A stretch of DNA of 64,000 bases from positions 1 through 64,000 of the forward strand of contig NZ_VJZT01000015.1 in assembly GCF_007097245.1 (NCBI RefSeq), in the 5' to 3' direction. The position numbers and the translations under genes are program-made. The notes under the pieces were generated by a model, which was given only the letters and a program-made list of their open reading frames with translations, was not told the DNA's origin and searched no databases. Origin of the DNA: Flavobacterium restrictum. GTDB lineage: Bacteria; Bacteroidota; Bacteroidia; Flavobacteriales; Flavobacteriaceae. Shown here in pieces: positions 24,365-33,693 of the stretch (positions are counted from its first letter, which is position 1; each line of letters starts with the position of its first letter).

Positions 24365-25354
24365 ATGAGAATAGCAGTAGTAGGCGCTACCGGAATGGTT
24401 GGCGAAATCATGTTGAAAGTATTAGCAGAACGAAATTTCCCTGTAACCGAATTAATTCCTGTAGCATCAGAGAAATCTATTGGAAAAGAAATCGAATTCA
24501 ACGGAAAAAAATACAAAGTAGTAGGCTTGCAAACGGCTGTAGATAGTAAAGCGGATATTGCTTTGTTCTCGGCAGGTGGCGAAACATCATTAGAATGGGC
24601 ACCCAAATTTGCTGCTGCTGGAACAACCGTTATCGATAATTCTTCGGCTTGGAGAATGGATCCTACCAAAAAATTAGTAGTTCCTGAAATCAATGCCGGT
24701 GAATTAACCGCTGCCGATAAAATTATTGCCAACCCAAACTGTTCGACTATTCAAATGGTATTGGCTTTGGCACCTTTACATAAAAAATACACGATCAAAC
24801 GAGTGATTGTTTCTACCTACCAATCGATCACAGGAACTGGGGTAAAGGCAGTGCAACAATTTGAAAATGAATGTGCTGGCATCGAAGGTGATATGGTTTA
24901 TAAATATAAAATAAACCGCAATTGTATTCCACAATGTGATAGTTTTGAGGCAAACGGATACACCAAAGAAGAAATGAAATTGGTAAACGAAACCAAAAAA
25001 ATATTGAGTGATAACAGCATAAAAGTTACCGCAACAGCCGTTCGTGTTCCCGTTGTAGGCGGCCATAGCGAAGCCGTTAATGTGGAATTTGCCCATGATT
25101 TTGACGTGAGTGAGGTGCGAAATATTTTACATCATACTGACGGCATCACTGTTCAAGACAACTTGGACACTTATACATACCCAATGCCACGCTATGCCGA
25201 AGGTAAAAACGATGTTTTTGTAGGTAGAATTCGTAGAGACGAGAGCCAACAGAACACTTTAAATATGTGGATTGTAGCGGATAATTTGCGAAAAGGAGCA
25301 GCAACAAACACGATTCAAATTGCCGAATATCTTATTGAAGCAAAATTGGTGTAA
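24365..25354 (+). CDS. asd: Aspartate-semialdehyde dehydrogenase
   Basis: This enzyme reduces aspartyl phosphate to aspartate semialdehyde with NADPH, on the path to lysine/diaminopimelate, threonine and methionine. The 329-residue protein starts MRIAVVGATGMVG (Rossmann motif); an in-frame ATG at 24308 would place 19 extra residues before this, so I use 24365, which also lies well behind the promoter. The catalytic Cys126 is in NPNCSTIQ and the conserved GGHSEAVN region is near 235. The gene ends at a strong terminator, so it appears to be transcribed alone. Confidence 0.96.
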   Translation: MRIAVVGATGMVGEIMLKVLAERNFPVTELIPVASEKSIGKEIEFNGKKYKVVGLQTAVDSKADIALFSAGGETSLEWAPKFAAAGTTVIDNSSAWRMDPTKKLVVPEINAGELTAADKIIANPNCSTIQMVLALAPLHKKYTIKRVIVSTYQSITGTGVKAVQQFENECAGIEGDMVYKYKINRNCIPQCDSFEANGYTKEEMKLVNETKKILSDNSIKVTATAVRVPVVGGHSEAVNVEFAHDFDVSEVRNILHHTDGITVQDNLDTYTYPMPRYAEGKNDVFVGRIRRDESQQNTLNMWIVADNLRKGAATNTIQIAEYLIEAKLV

Positions 25355-25377
25355 ATCAGATTTGTTTTGATTAAAAA

Positions 25378-25431
25378 AAAACCATTTGTTTTGGCAAAAT
25401 AATTTTGCTGTAACAAATGGTTTTCTTTTTT
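25378..25431 (+). terminator. Terminator after asd
   Basis: AAAACCATTTGTT (25378-25390) pairs perfectly with AACAAATGGTTTT (25412-25424), with an inner GCAAAA/TTTTGC pair in the loop and a T-rich tail. Confidence 0.9.
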
Positions 25432-25441
25432 CAAGAAGCCT

Positions 25442-25449
25442 TACCTTTG
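25442..25449 (+). promoter_or_regulatory. -7 promoter box TACCTTTG almost at the start codon
   Basis: TACCTTTG matches TANNTTTG and ends 6 bp before the ATG at 25456. With the usual spacing from -7 box to start site, the transcript would begin at or beside the start codon, that is, be leaderless or nearly so. No -33 match was found. Confidence 0.45.
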
Positions 25450-25455
25450 GCATTC

Positions 25456-25803
25456 ATGAAAAAGAAACAACTCATAGCGAATCTTTTCTTTGCGATTATA
25501 CTATTGTTTTCGATAGTGTTTCAATCGTTTCATGGTTATGAGCACCACGAAAAACAGCTTTCGCAAAAAATATGCTACCATAAACAGTCTCAAAAAGCGG
25601 AGCTAACCCACCAACACAAAGGATTTGACCATTGTTTTGTTTGCGAATTCACTTTTGGAAGCTACCTTTTGCCCGATGTTTTTTCATACCCAGTTGCCAC
25701 AACATCCCATAAAACTCCTTATTTTTTTGCCACCAAGGAAGCGGTTCTTTCGTTTTCGGGCAGTTTATATTCCCTTCGTGGACCACCAGAAAGTAGTATT
25801 TAA
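25456..25803 (+). CDS. Small exported His/Cys-rich hypothetical protein
   Basis: The 115-residue product starts MKKKQLIANLFFAIILLFS, an uncleaved or cleaved signal-like helix. The following segment is rich in metal ligands: GYEHHEK, CYHK, THQHKGFDHCFVCEF, that is, several His and a CxxC pair. This suggests a periplasmic metal-binding or metal-sensing protein. The gene is followed about 160 bp later by a TonB receptor, so it may act with metal uptake or resistance. I use the ATG at 25456; an in-frame ATG at 25417 lies inside the preceding terminator hairpin. The family is not one I can name. Confidence 0.65.
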   Translation: MKKKQLIANLFFAIILLFSIVFQSFHGYEHHEKQLSQKICYHKQSQKAELTHQHKGFDHCFVCEFTFGSYLLPDVFSYPVATTSHKTPYFFATKEAVLSFSGSLYSLRGPPESSI

Positions 25804-25964
25804 CAAACACTCCACACTCTTTGCGAAGTATTAGGACAAATTGAAAGTTGCAAAATACAATTTGTCAGGAACGCATTTTGAGTCTTCCCTTTATTCAAAA
25901 AACAATTCCACTTGGACTTTTTTCTAAAAAGAAAATGGCAAGTTGGACTACTACTTTTTACACC

Positions 25965-28172
25965 ATGAAAAAAATAATTATAGCCCTATTTTTAGGAATT
26001 TCTGCATTGGTTCAGGCACAAAATACGGTTTCGGGAATCGTAACCAATTTAAAAAATGAACCACTCAAAGGCGTTTCGGTATATGTACCCGAACTGCATA
26101 AAAGCACCGTTACTGACGAGAATGGTGCCTATAATCTAACTAATTTACCACAAGGAAATTTAAAAGTGCAGTTTGTTTTTGTAGGCTTTGCTACCCAAAA
26201 CAAACTCGTTTCGTCGCTCGCAAAAACAACAACGCTACACATCGTTCTTGAAGAAACCATTTTTCAAATGGATGAGGTAATTGTATCTACGGCTTTCAAC
26301 AAAATACAATCGCAAAACGTAATGAAAGTCGAGCACGAAAGCATTAAAAGCCTGCAACGAAAAGGTACCGCAACACTCATCGAAGGATTGGCAACCATTC
26401 CTGGTGTAGCACAAATCTCGACAGGAACATCCATAGGAAAACCCGTGATTAGAGGGTTAAGTGGGAATCGAGTTTTAGTGTATTCGCAAGGTGTTCGTAT
26501 GGAAAACCAACAGTTTGGCGACGAGCACGGATTGGGTTTGAATGATGCCGGAATAGAAAGTGTAGAGGTAATCAAAGGCCCCGCTTCGTTACTGTATGGC
26601 TCGGATGCCTTGGGCGGCGTTTTGTATTTTAACCCCGAAAAGTTCGCCGAAGCCCATGCGTTCAAAACTAATTTTAGTCAAAAATATTTTAGCAATACAC
26701 AAGGAAGCAATACCAGTTTGGGCGTTAAAACATCAACCGAAAATTGGAAATTTCTCGCTCGTGGAAGCTACAACACCCATGCTGATTATAGTATTTCGGG
26801 TGGCGATCGTGTAACCAATACGCGCTACAACGAAACCGATTTTAAAACTGGAATTGGATACAGCAATGCGACATTTTCGAGTGTTTTGCGCTACAATTAT
26901 AACAAACTGGATTTAGGAATACCCGAGGAAGGCATTGCAAATCAAACTATAAGCAAACATACGGCGTTTCCTAAACAAGGTGTTTTTAATCATTTGTTGA
27001 GTTTAAATACCGTTTTCTTTTTCGAAAAATCAAAACTCGATGTAGACCTAGGCTATATTGCCAATGACCGAAGTGAATTTCCTGAAACCACCATTGCAGG
27101 CTTGCACATGAAACTAAAAACGGTTAATTACGATGTCAAATACCACTTGCCTACCATTGGTAAATTGGAATCTATTTTTGGCATTCAAGGCATGCACCAA
27201 ACCAATCGCAACTCTGGAACCGAGTACTTAATTCCAGATGCGACCACTACAGATTTTGGCGTTTTTGGAACAATTAATCACGAATGGAAATCCAGTGTTT
27301 TGCAAGCAGGTTTGCGTTTTGATAACCGTAAAATAACCACAACCGCACAAGGAATTTCAGGCGAAGAAGGTTCTTTTCAAGCTATTGATAAATCCTTTGA
27401 CAGCTTTAATGCTTCTTTGGGTTACAAAACCAATTTGGCAACCAATATGACTTTGCGACTGAATCTTGCTTCGGGTTTTAGAGCTCCCAATTTAGCCGAG
27501 TTAACCTCAAACGGTGTTCATGAAGGCACCAATCGCTATGAAGTGGGAAACAGCAATTTGAAAACCGAGCAAAACATACAAACCGATTTGAATTTAGAAT
27601 ATAAAAACGGTCATTTTGAGTTTTTTGCCAATGGTTTTTACAACCACATCAATCATTATATTTACACTTCGCCTACAGGAACTGTAATTGCTGACAATGC
27701 TGTTTTTGACTATATTCAAAACAACGCCAAGTTGTACGGCGGCGAAATTGGACTGCATTTTCATCCGCATCCGCTAGATTGGTTGCATTATGAAACCAGT
27801 TTTGAAAGCGTAACAGGTCAAAAACAAAATGGGGATTACTTGCCCTTAATTCCAGCAAACAATTGGAATAATACGCTTCGTGGCGAGTTTAAGATCAAGA
27901 ATTGGTTAGCAGATGGATTTGCAGCCTTAACGGTTTCAACCACTTTTAATCAAAAAAAGGTAAGCGGTTTCGAAACCCAATCTAATGGTTATACGCTGCT
28001 GAATTTGGGTCTTGGTGGCAATGTAAAACTGGGCAAAACCGCATTTGATGTGAGTCTAAATGGCAACAACCTTTTGGACAAAAAATACATAGCACACCTT
28101 TCTAGATTAAAAACGGATGGAATCCCAAACATAGGTCGGAATATTATTTTGGGAGTGAATTTCAATTTGTAA
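25965..28172 (+). CDS. TonB-dependent receptor, candidate metal-uptake type
   Basis: A signal peptide (MKKIIIALFLGISALVQAQ) starts at the ATG at 25965; upstream in-frame codons give a tail without signal character. It is followed by a carboxypeptidase-regulatory-like domain (NTVSGIVTNLKNEPLKGVSV), a plug with MDEVIVSTA and VEVIKGPASLLYGSDALGGV, and a 22-strand-type barrel ending GRNIILGVNFNL. The plug segment FGDEHGLGLNDAG resembles receptors of the ZnuD/HmuR kind, and the His/Cys-rich gene upstream suggests a metal or metal chelate as the ligand. That specificity is an inference. A terminator follows. Confidence 0.9.
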   Translation: MKKIIIALFLGISALVQAQNTVSGIVTNLKNEPLKGVSVYVPELHKSTVTDENGAYNLTNLPQGNLKVQFVFVGFATQNKLVSSLAKTTTLHIVLEETIFQMDEVIVSTAFNKIQSQNVMKVEHESIKSLQRKGTATLIEGLATIPGVAQISTGTSIGKPVIRGLSGNRVLVYSQGVRMENQQFGDEHGLGLNDAGIESVEVIKGPASLLYGSDALGGVLYFNPEKFAEAHAFKTNFSQKYFSNTQGSNTSLGVKTSTENWKFLARGSYNTHADYSISGGDRVTNTRYNETDFKTGIGYSNATFSSVLRYNYNKLDLGIPEEGIANQTISKHTAFPKQGVFNHLLSLNTVFFFEKSKLDVDLGYIANDRSEFPETTIAGLHMKLKTVNYDVKYHLPTIGKLESIFGIQGMHQTNRNSGTEYLIPDATTTDFGVFGTINHEWKSSVLQAGLRFDNRKITTTAQGISGEEGSFQAIDKSFDSFNASLGYKTNLATNMTLRLNLASGFRAPNLAELTSNGVHEGTNRYEVGNSNLKTEQNIQTDLNLEYKNGHFEFFANGFYNHINHYIYTSPTGTVIADNAVFDYIQNNAKLYGGEIGLHFHPHPLDWLHYETSFESVTGQKQNGDYLPLIPANNWNNTLRGEFKIKNWLADGFAALTVSTTFNQKKVSGFETQSNGYTLLNLGLGGNVKLGKTAFDVSLNGNNLLDKKYIAHLSRLKTDGIPNIGRNIILGVNFNL

Positions 28173-28190
28173 AAACCCCGTTAAAAAACA

Positions 28191-28228
28191 AAAACTACCA
28201 AAAAGTTCGTCTTCTTGGTAGTTTTTTT
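28191..28228 (+). terminator. Terminator after the TonB-receptor gene
   Basis: AAAACTACCAA (28191-28201) pairs with TTGGTAGTTTT (28215-28225), followed by T's. Confidence 0.85.
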
Positions 28229-28230
28229 AT

Positions 28231-28390
28231 GAAGTGATTTAGACTTTTTGCATTTAAGCGAAAATTTAGGATTTTGTGCCCAATTTTAGTCTTTTTTAAG
28301 ATGCATAGCTGGGCTACGGAACGAAAAAAAGGCTGAAATTGGGTGCAAAAGACAAATTTTTTAGCAAATGGAAAAAGTCTAAATCACTTC
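28231..28390. mobile_element. 160-bp near-palindromic element (MITE-like)
   Basis: The first 25 bases (28231-28255, starting GAAGTGATTTAGACTTTTT) and the reverse complement of the last 25 (28366-28390) match at 24 of 25. Similarity continues inward: GTGCCCAATTTTAGTC on the left faces GGCTGAAATTGGGTGC on the right, and the centre contains TAGC-TGG-GCTA. The triplet TAT flanks both ends (28228-28230 and 28391-28393), possibly a target duplication. There is no open reading frame. A miniature inverted-repeat transposable element is the best reading; a large bidirectional termination hairpin between two convergent genes is the alternative. Confidence 0.65.
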
Positions 28391-28406
28391 TATGAAAAAA
28401 AGGAGC

Positions 28407-28958
28407 TTAAAATGTAAAACTAGCGCCTAATTGAATAACTTGACTTTTATGACTATCGTATTTTATCACATCTGTAAAACTGGTAATGTATCGTGCATTT
28501 ATAGCTAATCCCATAGGAAAGTTAAATGAAAAGCCACCAGCCCAAGCGGTATCAAAGGTGTTAAAATCAGGATTATTATTAGAGCCACTAACTTTATCAC
28601 TGATTTTAAATCCAAATTGGGGTCCCGTTTCAAAGCTTACCACTTTGGCTAAATACACCTTGGCCAAAACAGGAACTTGGATGTAATCGAGATCAAAATC
28701 AGTCGTTTTGGTATTAAATCCTTGTTTAGAAAATTGGACTTCGGGTTGAATAAACAATAGTTTTGAGATAATGGTCATTTCTTTGTAAACACCAAGATAC
28801 CCTCCAGTGCGTATGTCGGTTTTTCCAAAACTTCCATTGGATGCCGAGGCTAAATTTACACCCGCTCGTACGCCCCAACCTTGGGCAGTAGCCACATTAG
28901 CAGCTAATAAAAAAAGGATTGCAATCAAAAATGGTTTTGCTAGTTTCATAATCTTCAT
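28407..28958 (-). CDS. Outer-membrane beta-barrel (porin-family) protein
   Basis: A signal peptide (ending near NVATAQG) precedes GWGVRAGVNLASASNG, the start typical of the outer-membrane beta-barrel family PF13568, followed by strands such as LFIQPEVQFSKQGFNTK, LDYIQVPVLAKVYL, FETGPQFGFKIS and the C-terminal VIQLGASFTF. At 183 residues it is a small 8-strand barrel. Its role cannot be read from sequence. It is transcribed towards the 160-bp palindrome and away from the AsmA gene. Confidence 0.85.
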   Translation of the reverse strand: MKIMKLAKPFLIAILFLLAANVATAQGWGVRAGVNLASASNGSFGKTDIRTGGYLGVYKEMTIISKLLFIQPEVQFSKQGFNTKTTDFDLDYIQVPVLAKVYLAKVVSFETGPQFGFKISDKVSGSNNNPDFNTFDTAWAGGFSFNFPMGLAINARYITSFTDVIKYDSHKSQVIQLGASFTF

Positions 28959-29186
28959 TTTTAGAATTAATAATTCGCTTGAGTTAAAATTGCTTTGTAA
29001 AAATACTAATTATAGCCGTTCGATTCAAAAATCATTTCAATAAAACAACGATGGGATCTTCCTGTATTAGTAACGTCGATATTTCAAAAATAGTTTCTTT
29101 CACTCCAGTTTAATGCTAAATCCAATAAAAAAAGCAGTAAATTCTTTTGTTTTAACTATCTTTATTTCAAACTAAAAGCAAAGAGA

Positions 29187-31649
29187 ATGAGTCAATTTTA
29201 TGCTACTATTAAAAAAAAATTAAGTGGGCTACAGGTAAAAAAAATTGCCAAAAAAATTGCTTTTTTCGCATTAGGAATACTTGCGCTAGTACTTGTTATT
29301 GCCGGAGGTTTGGCGGTTTATGTGAACCAAAATAAGCCTAAAATAATGGCGGCATTGCATGCACAAATCAATGATAATATTATAGGGAAAGTGAGTATTG
29401 GCGACATTCAATATAAGTTTTTGGTTGGTTTTCCTAATGTTACCATCGCTATCAAGGACGTTGCTATCAAGGACAGTTTGTGGGCGCAACATCATCATAC
29501 TTTTTTTAAAGCCAAAGAAATCGAGGTGCGATTGAATGTTTTGAAATTAATAGATCATCAAGTAATCATTCATAAAATTGTAATGAATCAAGCTACGGTT
29601 GACATTTTTAAAGCTAAAAACGGACTTACCAATACCGCTATTTTCAAACCAAAATCAAGTCAAATCAAACCCAAAAGTGATACGAAAATCGAAATTAACG
29701 AAATCAGTTGCAACGAAGTAGTTTTTATTTCCGAAAACCAACAACGGCACAAGCTTTTTCATTTTGAAGTCGCTTCCTTGTACGCCAAGATGGACTATTT
29801 GCAGGATCACATCAAAACCAATTTGTCCCTGACTACTTTGGCCAAACAAATGGCATTCAACCAACTGCATGGAAGCTTTATAAAAGATAAAATTGTACAA
29901 GGAAACTTACTGGTTGATTACGCCAAAAAGGAAGATCTAATAAGCGTTTTGTCCCAAAATTTCACCATTGGAAATAATCCTTTTGACATTTCAGGACATT
30001 TTAATTTGGGCAAAAAAAATGCCAACTACGACCTCGATATCAAGACCAAAATCCTGTGGCGAGAAGCTTCGGGATTACTGGCAAACAACATTAGCTCTAG
30101 ACTCAATCTTTTTGATTTCAAAGCACCGCTTCAAGCGCGATGCACCATAAAAGGCGACATGAACGCAGAGGGTGATCCTGAAATTATTGCCACCGCTCTC
30201 CTTCGGGACAACGAACTCAAAGCGCCAGATGGTACCATAACCAATTGCAATTTTGACGGCAAATACACGAATAACTTTGTAAATGGAAAAGGCAATGACG
30301 ATGCCAATTCGGCTATTGTTATCAACGCTTTTTCAGGGAAATTTCAAGGTATTCCGGTTGCCATTCCGCTAGCCAGAATCACTAATTTTGATAAACCATT
30401 GGCAACGGGAAAATTTACTGCTGCTTTTAAAATGGCACAATTGAACGAATTTGTCAACAAAGATTTTGTGCTTTTTTCTAACGGAAATGCAAAAGTAAAC
30501 CTAGATTTTGCGGTAGATATTGTAAATTATAAAATCAATAAACCTCATTTTACTGGAAATGTTACGGTCAATGATGCCACCATAAAATACGTGAACAAAA
30601 ACATTACGCTAACCCGCACAGCGATTCAAATGGATTTTACGGATACCGCTTTGCACATTCAAAAAATAATTTTCAAAGACCGGTACAATACCGTTTTTAT
30701 GAAATGTGACATTGCTAATTTCCTGAATCTGTATTACAATGATCCCGAAAAAATGATCATCAATTGGAGAATTTATGCACCTTATATCAACGCAAAACAA
30801 TTTCTTGCCATTTTATCGAGCAAGCAACAAGCCCGAACAGCTCCAGCCAAAAAAGCAGGTAGTTTTTCTAACTCTCTTCGGGAGGTGTTAGGAAAATGCA
30901 AAGTTACAGTCGACTTGAAAGCCGATAAAATAAAATATGAAAAATTGCTTGCAACCCATGCCAAAGCGACTATTGTAATAAACAACAGCCATCTAGACAT
31001 TAACAACGGATTTTTGCAAACTGCAGGAGGAACAATAGCGTATAATGCCCAGCTTACGCCAAAAAATGCCAACTACTATGTCCAATCACAAGCCAAAGTC
31101 AACCAGGTCGAAATAGGGCCTTTCCTTGCTTATTTTGATAATTTTGGGGTTACCTCCTTCAATCCCAAAAGTATTAAAGGGCGTTTAAACCTAACAGCAA
31201 ATTTAGCCGTAGCACTTAATCCTGCTGGGGATTTAATCAAAAACTCGTTGAACGGAACGGTAAATTTCAAAGTCAATAATGGTGCTTTGGTGGATTTTGC
31301 ACCTATCAAAAAAGGCTGGAAATTCCTTTTTCCGTTTAGAGATTTGGATAACATTACTTTTAGCGATTTATCTGCCAACTTAAACGTCAACAACCGCAAA
31401 GTGTTCATCAACGATTTTAAAATTAGTTCTAGCGTACTCAATTTTGATGTTAACGGAGTGTATGCTTTGGAAAAAGGTACTAATTTAAAAATGGATATTC
31501 CACTCCGAAATCCCAAAGATGACCTTAAAATCACGGACAAAAAGGAAAGAGCCGAAAAAAGGAACAGAGGAATTGTTTTGCATCTATTAGCCACCGATGA
31601 TGATCAAGGCGGTGTAAAAATAAAGCTAATAAAGGGCGACAAAAACTAA
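29187..31649 (+). CDS. AsmA-family membrane-anchored protein
   Basis: The 820-residue protein has an N-terminal membrane anchor (about residues 28-47, IAFFALGILALVLVIAGGLA) and a long periplasmic beta-rich body typical of AsmA: an N-terminal domain (QINDNIIGKVSIGDIQY) and a C-terminal AsmA-2 region (KGRLNLTANLAVALNPAG, NGTVNFKVNNGALVDFAPI). AsmA-like proteins form grooved bridges and are linked to lipid transport to the outer membrane. The size is normal for Bacteroidetes members. Its neighbours, a barrel gene divergently upstream and trmB downstream, do not suggest a further role. The lipid role is from the family. Confidence 0.88.
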   Translation: MSQFYATIKKKLSGLQVKKIAKKIAFFALGILALVLVIAGGLAVYVNQNKPKIMAALHAQINDNIIGKVSIGDIQYKFLVGFPNVTIAIKDVAIKDSLWAQHHHTFFKAKEIEVRLNVLKLIDHQVIIHKIVMNQATVDIFKAKNGLTNTAIFKPKSSQIKPKSDTKIEINEISCNEVVFISENQQRHKLFHFEVASLYAKMDYLQDHIKTNLSLTTLAKQMAFNQLHGSFIKDKIVQGNLLVDYAKKEDLISVLSQNFTIGNNPFDISGHFNLGKKNANYDLDIKTKILWREASGLLANNISSRLNLFDFKAPLQARCTIKGDMNAEGDPEIIATALLRDNELKAPDGTITNCNFDGKYTNNFVNGKGNDDANSAIVINAFSGKFQGIPVAIPLARITNFDKPLATGKFTAAFKMAQLNEFVNKDFVLFSNGNAKVNLDFAVDIVNYKINKPHFTGNVTVNDATIKYVNKNITLTRTAIQMDFTDTALHIQKIIFKDRYNTVFMKCDIANFLNLYYNDPEKMIINWRIYAPYINAKQFLAILSSKQQARTAPAKKAGSFSNSLREVLGKCKVTVDLKADKIKYEKLLATHAKATIVINNSHLDINNGFLQTAGGTIAYNAQLTPKNANYYVQSQAKVNQVEIGPFLAYFDNFGVTSFNPKSIKGRLNLTANLAVALNPAGDLIKNSLNGTVNFKVNNGALVDFAPIKKGWKFLFPFRDLDNITFSDLSANLNVNNRKVFINDFKISSSVLNFDVNGVYALEKGTNLKMDIPLRNPKDDLKITDKKERAEKRNRGIVLHLLATDDDQGGVKIKLIKGDKN

Positions 31650-31728
31650 AAATAATGGAATGAACTTGTAACGAGAAGGATAATTTTCATTTTTTGTTTA
31701 CCAAAGCCTCCGTTTGTTTATAATTGTT

Positions 31729-31736
31729 TAATTTTG
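31729..31736 (+). promoter_or_regulatory. -7 promoter box TAATTTTG of trmB
   Basis: TAATTTTG fits TANNTTTG and ends 19 bp before the GTG start of trmB. No properly spaced -33 element was found. Confidence 0.45.
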
Positions 31737-31755
31737 CCCTAAATTCAATACTATC

Positions 31756-32433
31756 GTGGGAAGCAAAAATAAATTAAAAAGATTCAAAGAAAACGAAACA
31801 TTCAACAATGTTTTTCAACCAACAAGAGAGGAAGTCGTGGGGGATTTATTTCCGTTAAAAGGGAAATGGAACACTGATTTTTTTAAAAATGAAAATCCTT
31901 TGGTTCTAGAACTAGGCTGTGGAAAAGGAGAATATTCCGTAGGTTTAGCCGAAAAATATCCCAATAAAAATTTTGTAGGTATCGATATTAAGGGCGCTCG
32001 TTTTTGGCGCGGAGCCAAGACTGCTGTAGAAACAGGATTGCATAACGTAGCCTTTATCCGGACTCAAATCGAGTTAATTAACCATATTTTTGCCCAAAAC
32101 GAAGTAGACGAAATTTGGATTACTTTTCCAGATCCGCAAATTAAATACAAGCGTACCAAACACCGCATGACGAATTCGGAGTTTTTGCAATTGTATAAAA
32201 AAATCCTCAAAAAAGACGGTGTTGTCAATCTAAAAACCGATTCGGAGTTCATGCACGGTTATACTTTAGGGCTTTTGCATGGCGAAGGGCACGAGGTTTT
32301 ATATGCCAATCATAATGTGTACGTAAACGAAGGAAGTCCCGAGGAAGTAACTGCTTTTCAAACTTTTTACGAAAAACAATATTTAGAAATAAACAAAGCA
32401 ATTACATACATTCGATTTAAGATTAAAGAATAA
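31756..32433 (+). CDS. trmB: tRNA (guanine-N7-)-methyltransferase
   Basis: TrmB methylates G46 in the tRNA variable loop using S-adenosylmethionine. The 225-residue protein has the SAM-binding motif LELGCGKGEYSVGLA and the FVGIDIKGAR strand, then the family motif FPDPQIKYKRTKHRM and a C-terminal TAFQTFYEKQYL segment. The start codon is GTG at 31756, which gives MGSKNKLKRF, a normal N-terminus for Flavobacterial TrmB. A -7 box lies 19 bp upstream. The LysE-family gene follows 31 bp later, probably in the same transcript. Confidence 0.94.
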   Translation: MGSKNKLKRFKENETFNNVFQPTREEVVGDLFPLKGKWNTDFFKNENPLVLELGCGKGEYSVGLAEKYPNKNFVGIDIKGARFWRGAKTAVETGLHNVAFIRTQIELINHIFAQNEVDEIWITFPDPQIKYKRTKHRMTNSEFLQLYKKILKKDGVVNLKTDSEFMHGYTLGLLHGEGHEVLYANHNVYVNEGSPEEVTAFQTFYEKQYLEINKAITYIRFKIKE

Positions 32434-32464
32434 ATTTGCGCCCAAAAAACGGTTTTACAACGAT

Positions 32465-33100
32465 ATGACATTTATTTTATCCTTTTTACTAGGTTTTGCA
32501 ACCGCTTTTATAGGTATTTCTCCGCCAGGATTAATCAATATGACTGCAGTGAAAATAAATTTGAAAGAAGGAAAACGAACCGCATTGTGGTTTGTTCTAG
32601 GTGCTGTTCTAGTTATTTTTTTTCAAACCACGGTAGCTATTTTTTTTGCCCGAGTAATCGATGGAAAACCAGCTTTAATCCTTTTACTTCGTGAAATAGG
32701 TTGTGTTGTTTTTGCTTTTTTGACCGTTTATTTCCTGTGGATTGCCAAAAAACCAAAACGAAAAAAAGGAAAAATAAAAAAATACAGCAAAAGTTCTCGC
32801 TTTTTTCTGGGCATGCTCTTGTCAACACTCAATTTGTTTCCCATTCCTTATTATGTTTTGGTAAGCATTACTTTGGCTTCTTACAGCTTATTTTCGTTTG
32901 ATTTATTTTCAATTCTAATCTTTGTAAGCGGTGTGGTAACAGGTTCTTTTTTAGTGTTTTATTGCTACGTCTCTTTTTTTGAAAGAATAGAATCCAAAGC
33001 CGATTATATCGTTCGCAACATGAATACCATAATAGGAAGCATAACGGGAATCATTACGCTGATAACACTTTGGAACATTAGCACCTATTATCTAGGGTAA
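32465..33100 (+). CDS. LysE-family exporter
   Basis: This is an inner-membrane amino-acid-type exporter of 211 residues with about six hydrophobic segments. The first, ILSFLLGFATAFIGISPPGLINM, contains the family PPG motif. A basic loop (KKPKRKKGKIKKYSK) separates segments 3 and 4, consistent with a cytoplasmic side, and FLGMLLSTLNLFPIPYYV follows. The substrate is not readable. It lies 31 bp behind trmB and 29 bp before the alkyltransferase-like gene, so the three may form one unit. Confidence 0.85.
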   Translation: MTFILSFLLGFATAFIGISPPGLINMTAVKINLKEGKRTALWFVLGAVLVIFFQTTVAIFFARVIDGKPALILLLREIGCVVFAFLTVYFLWIAKKPKRKKGKIKKYSKSSRFFLGMLLSTLNLFPIPYYVLVSITLASYSLFSFDLFSILIFVSGVVTGSFLVFYCYVSFFERIESKADYIVRNMNTIIGSITGIITLITLWNISTYYLG

Positions 33101-33129
33101 TTCTCGTTACTTTAATTTAAAAAACAAAG

Positions 33130-33456
33130 ATGTCAAACGACAATTTTTTTGAGCGTGTGTACGCCATTGCAAGGCAAATTCCTTACGGAAAGGTGACTTC
33201 GTACGGAGCCATCGCAAAAGCATTGGGAACGGCTCGATCAGCCCGAATGGTGGGCTGGGCAATGAATGCTTCACATGCCATGGAGGATGTACCTGCACAT
33301 AGAGTGGTCAACCGTAAGGGATTATTGACGGGTAAACTTCATTTTGACGGCAGCAATCTCATGCAGCAATTACTAGAAAACGAAGGAATTACCGTTGTAG
33401 ATAACCAAATTATAGATTTCGAAAACCATTTTTGGCAACCAGAAATTACAGTTTAG
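33130..33456 (+). CDS. Alkyltransferase-like protein (ATL) of the MGMT family
   Basis: The 108-residue protein is the DNA-binding domain of O6-alkylguanine DNA methyltransferases: it has the helix-turn-helix region YGKVTSYGAIAKALG and the RSARMVGWAMN helix with the finger Arg. In the active-site motif PCHRV the Cys is Ala: PAHRV at 55-59. It therefore cannot transfer alkyl groups and should act as an ATL, flagging O6-alkylguanine for nucleotide excision repair. The length matches other ATLs. It follows the LysE gene by 29 bp. Confidence 0.92.
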   Translation: MSNDNFFERVYAIARQIPYGKVTSYGAIAKALGTARSARMVGWAMNASHAMEDVPAHRVVNRKGLLTGKLHFDGSNLMQQLLENEGITVVDNQIIDFENHFWQPEITV

Positions 33457-33693
33457 GGCTTTGCTTTTTTCGTTCTAAAAAGCAAAAATTACGAATAAAA
33501 AACACTTTTTTGCATTCGCAATACAACCCAATGCAATAGGAGTTTGCCAATAATTTACAGCAATCCCAAAATCAATAAATCCAATCCAAATCCTTTATAA
33601 TAAGAACTTAATCCGTTATCTTTGCAATCTAAATTTAGTTTAAATAAACAGCGTCTTTTGCGAAAGCGAGACCCATTACTGCAAACTCTTACA

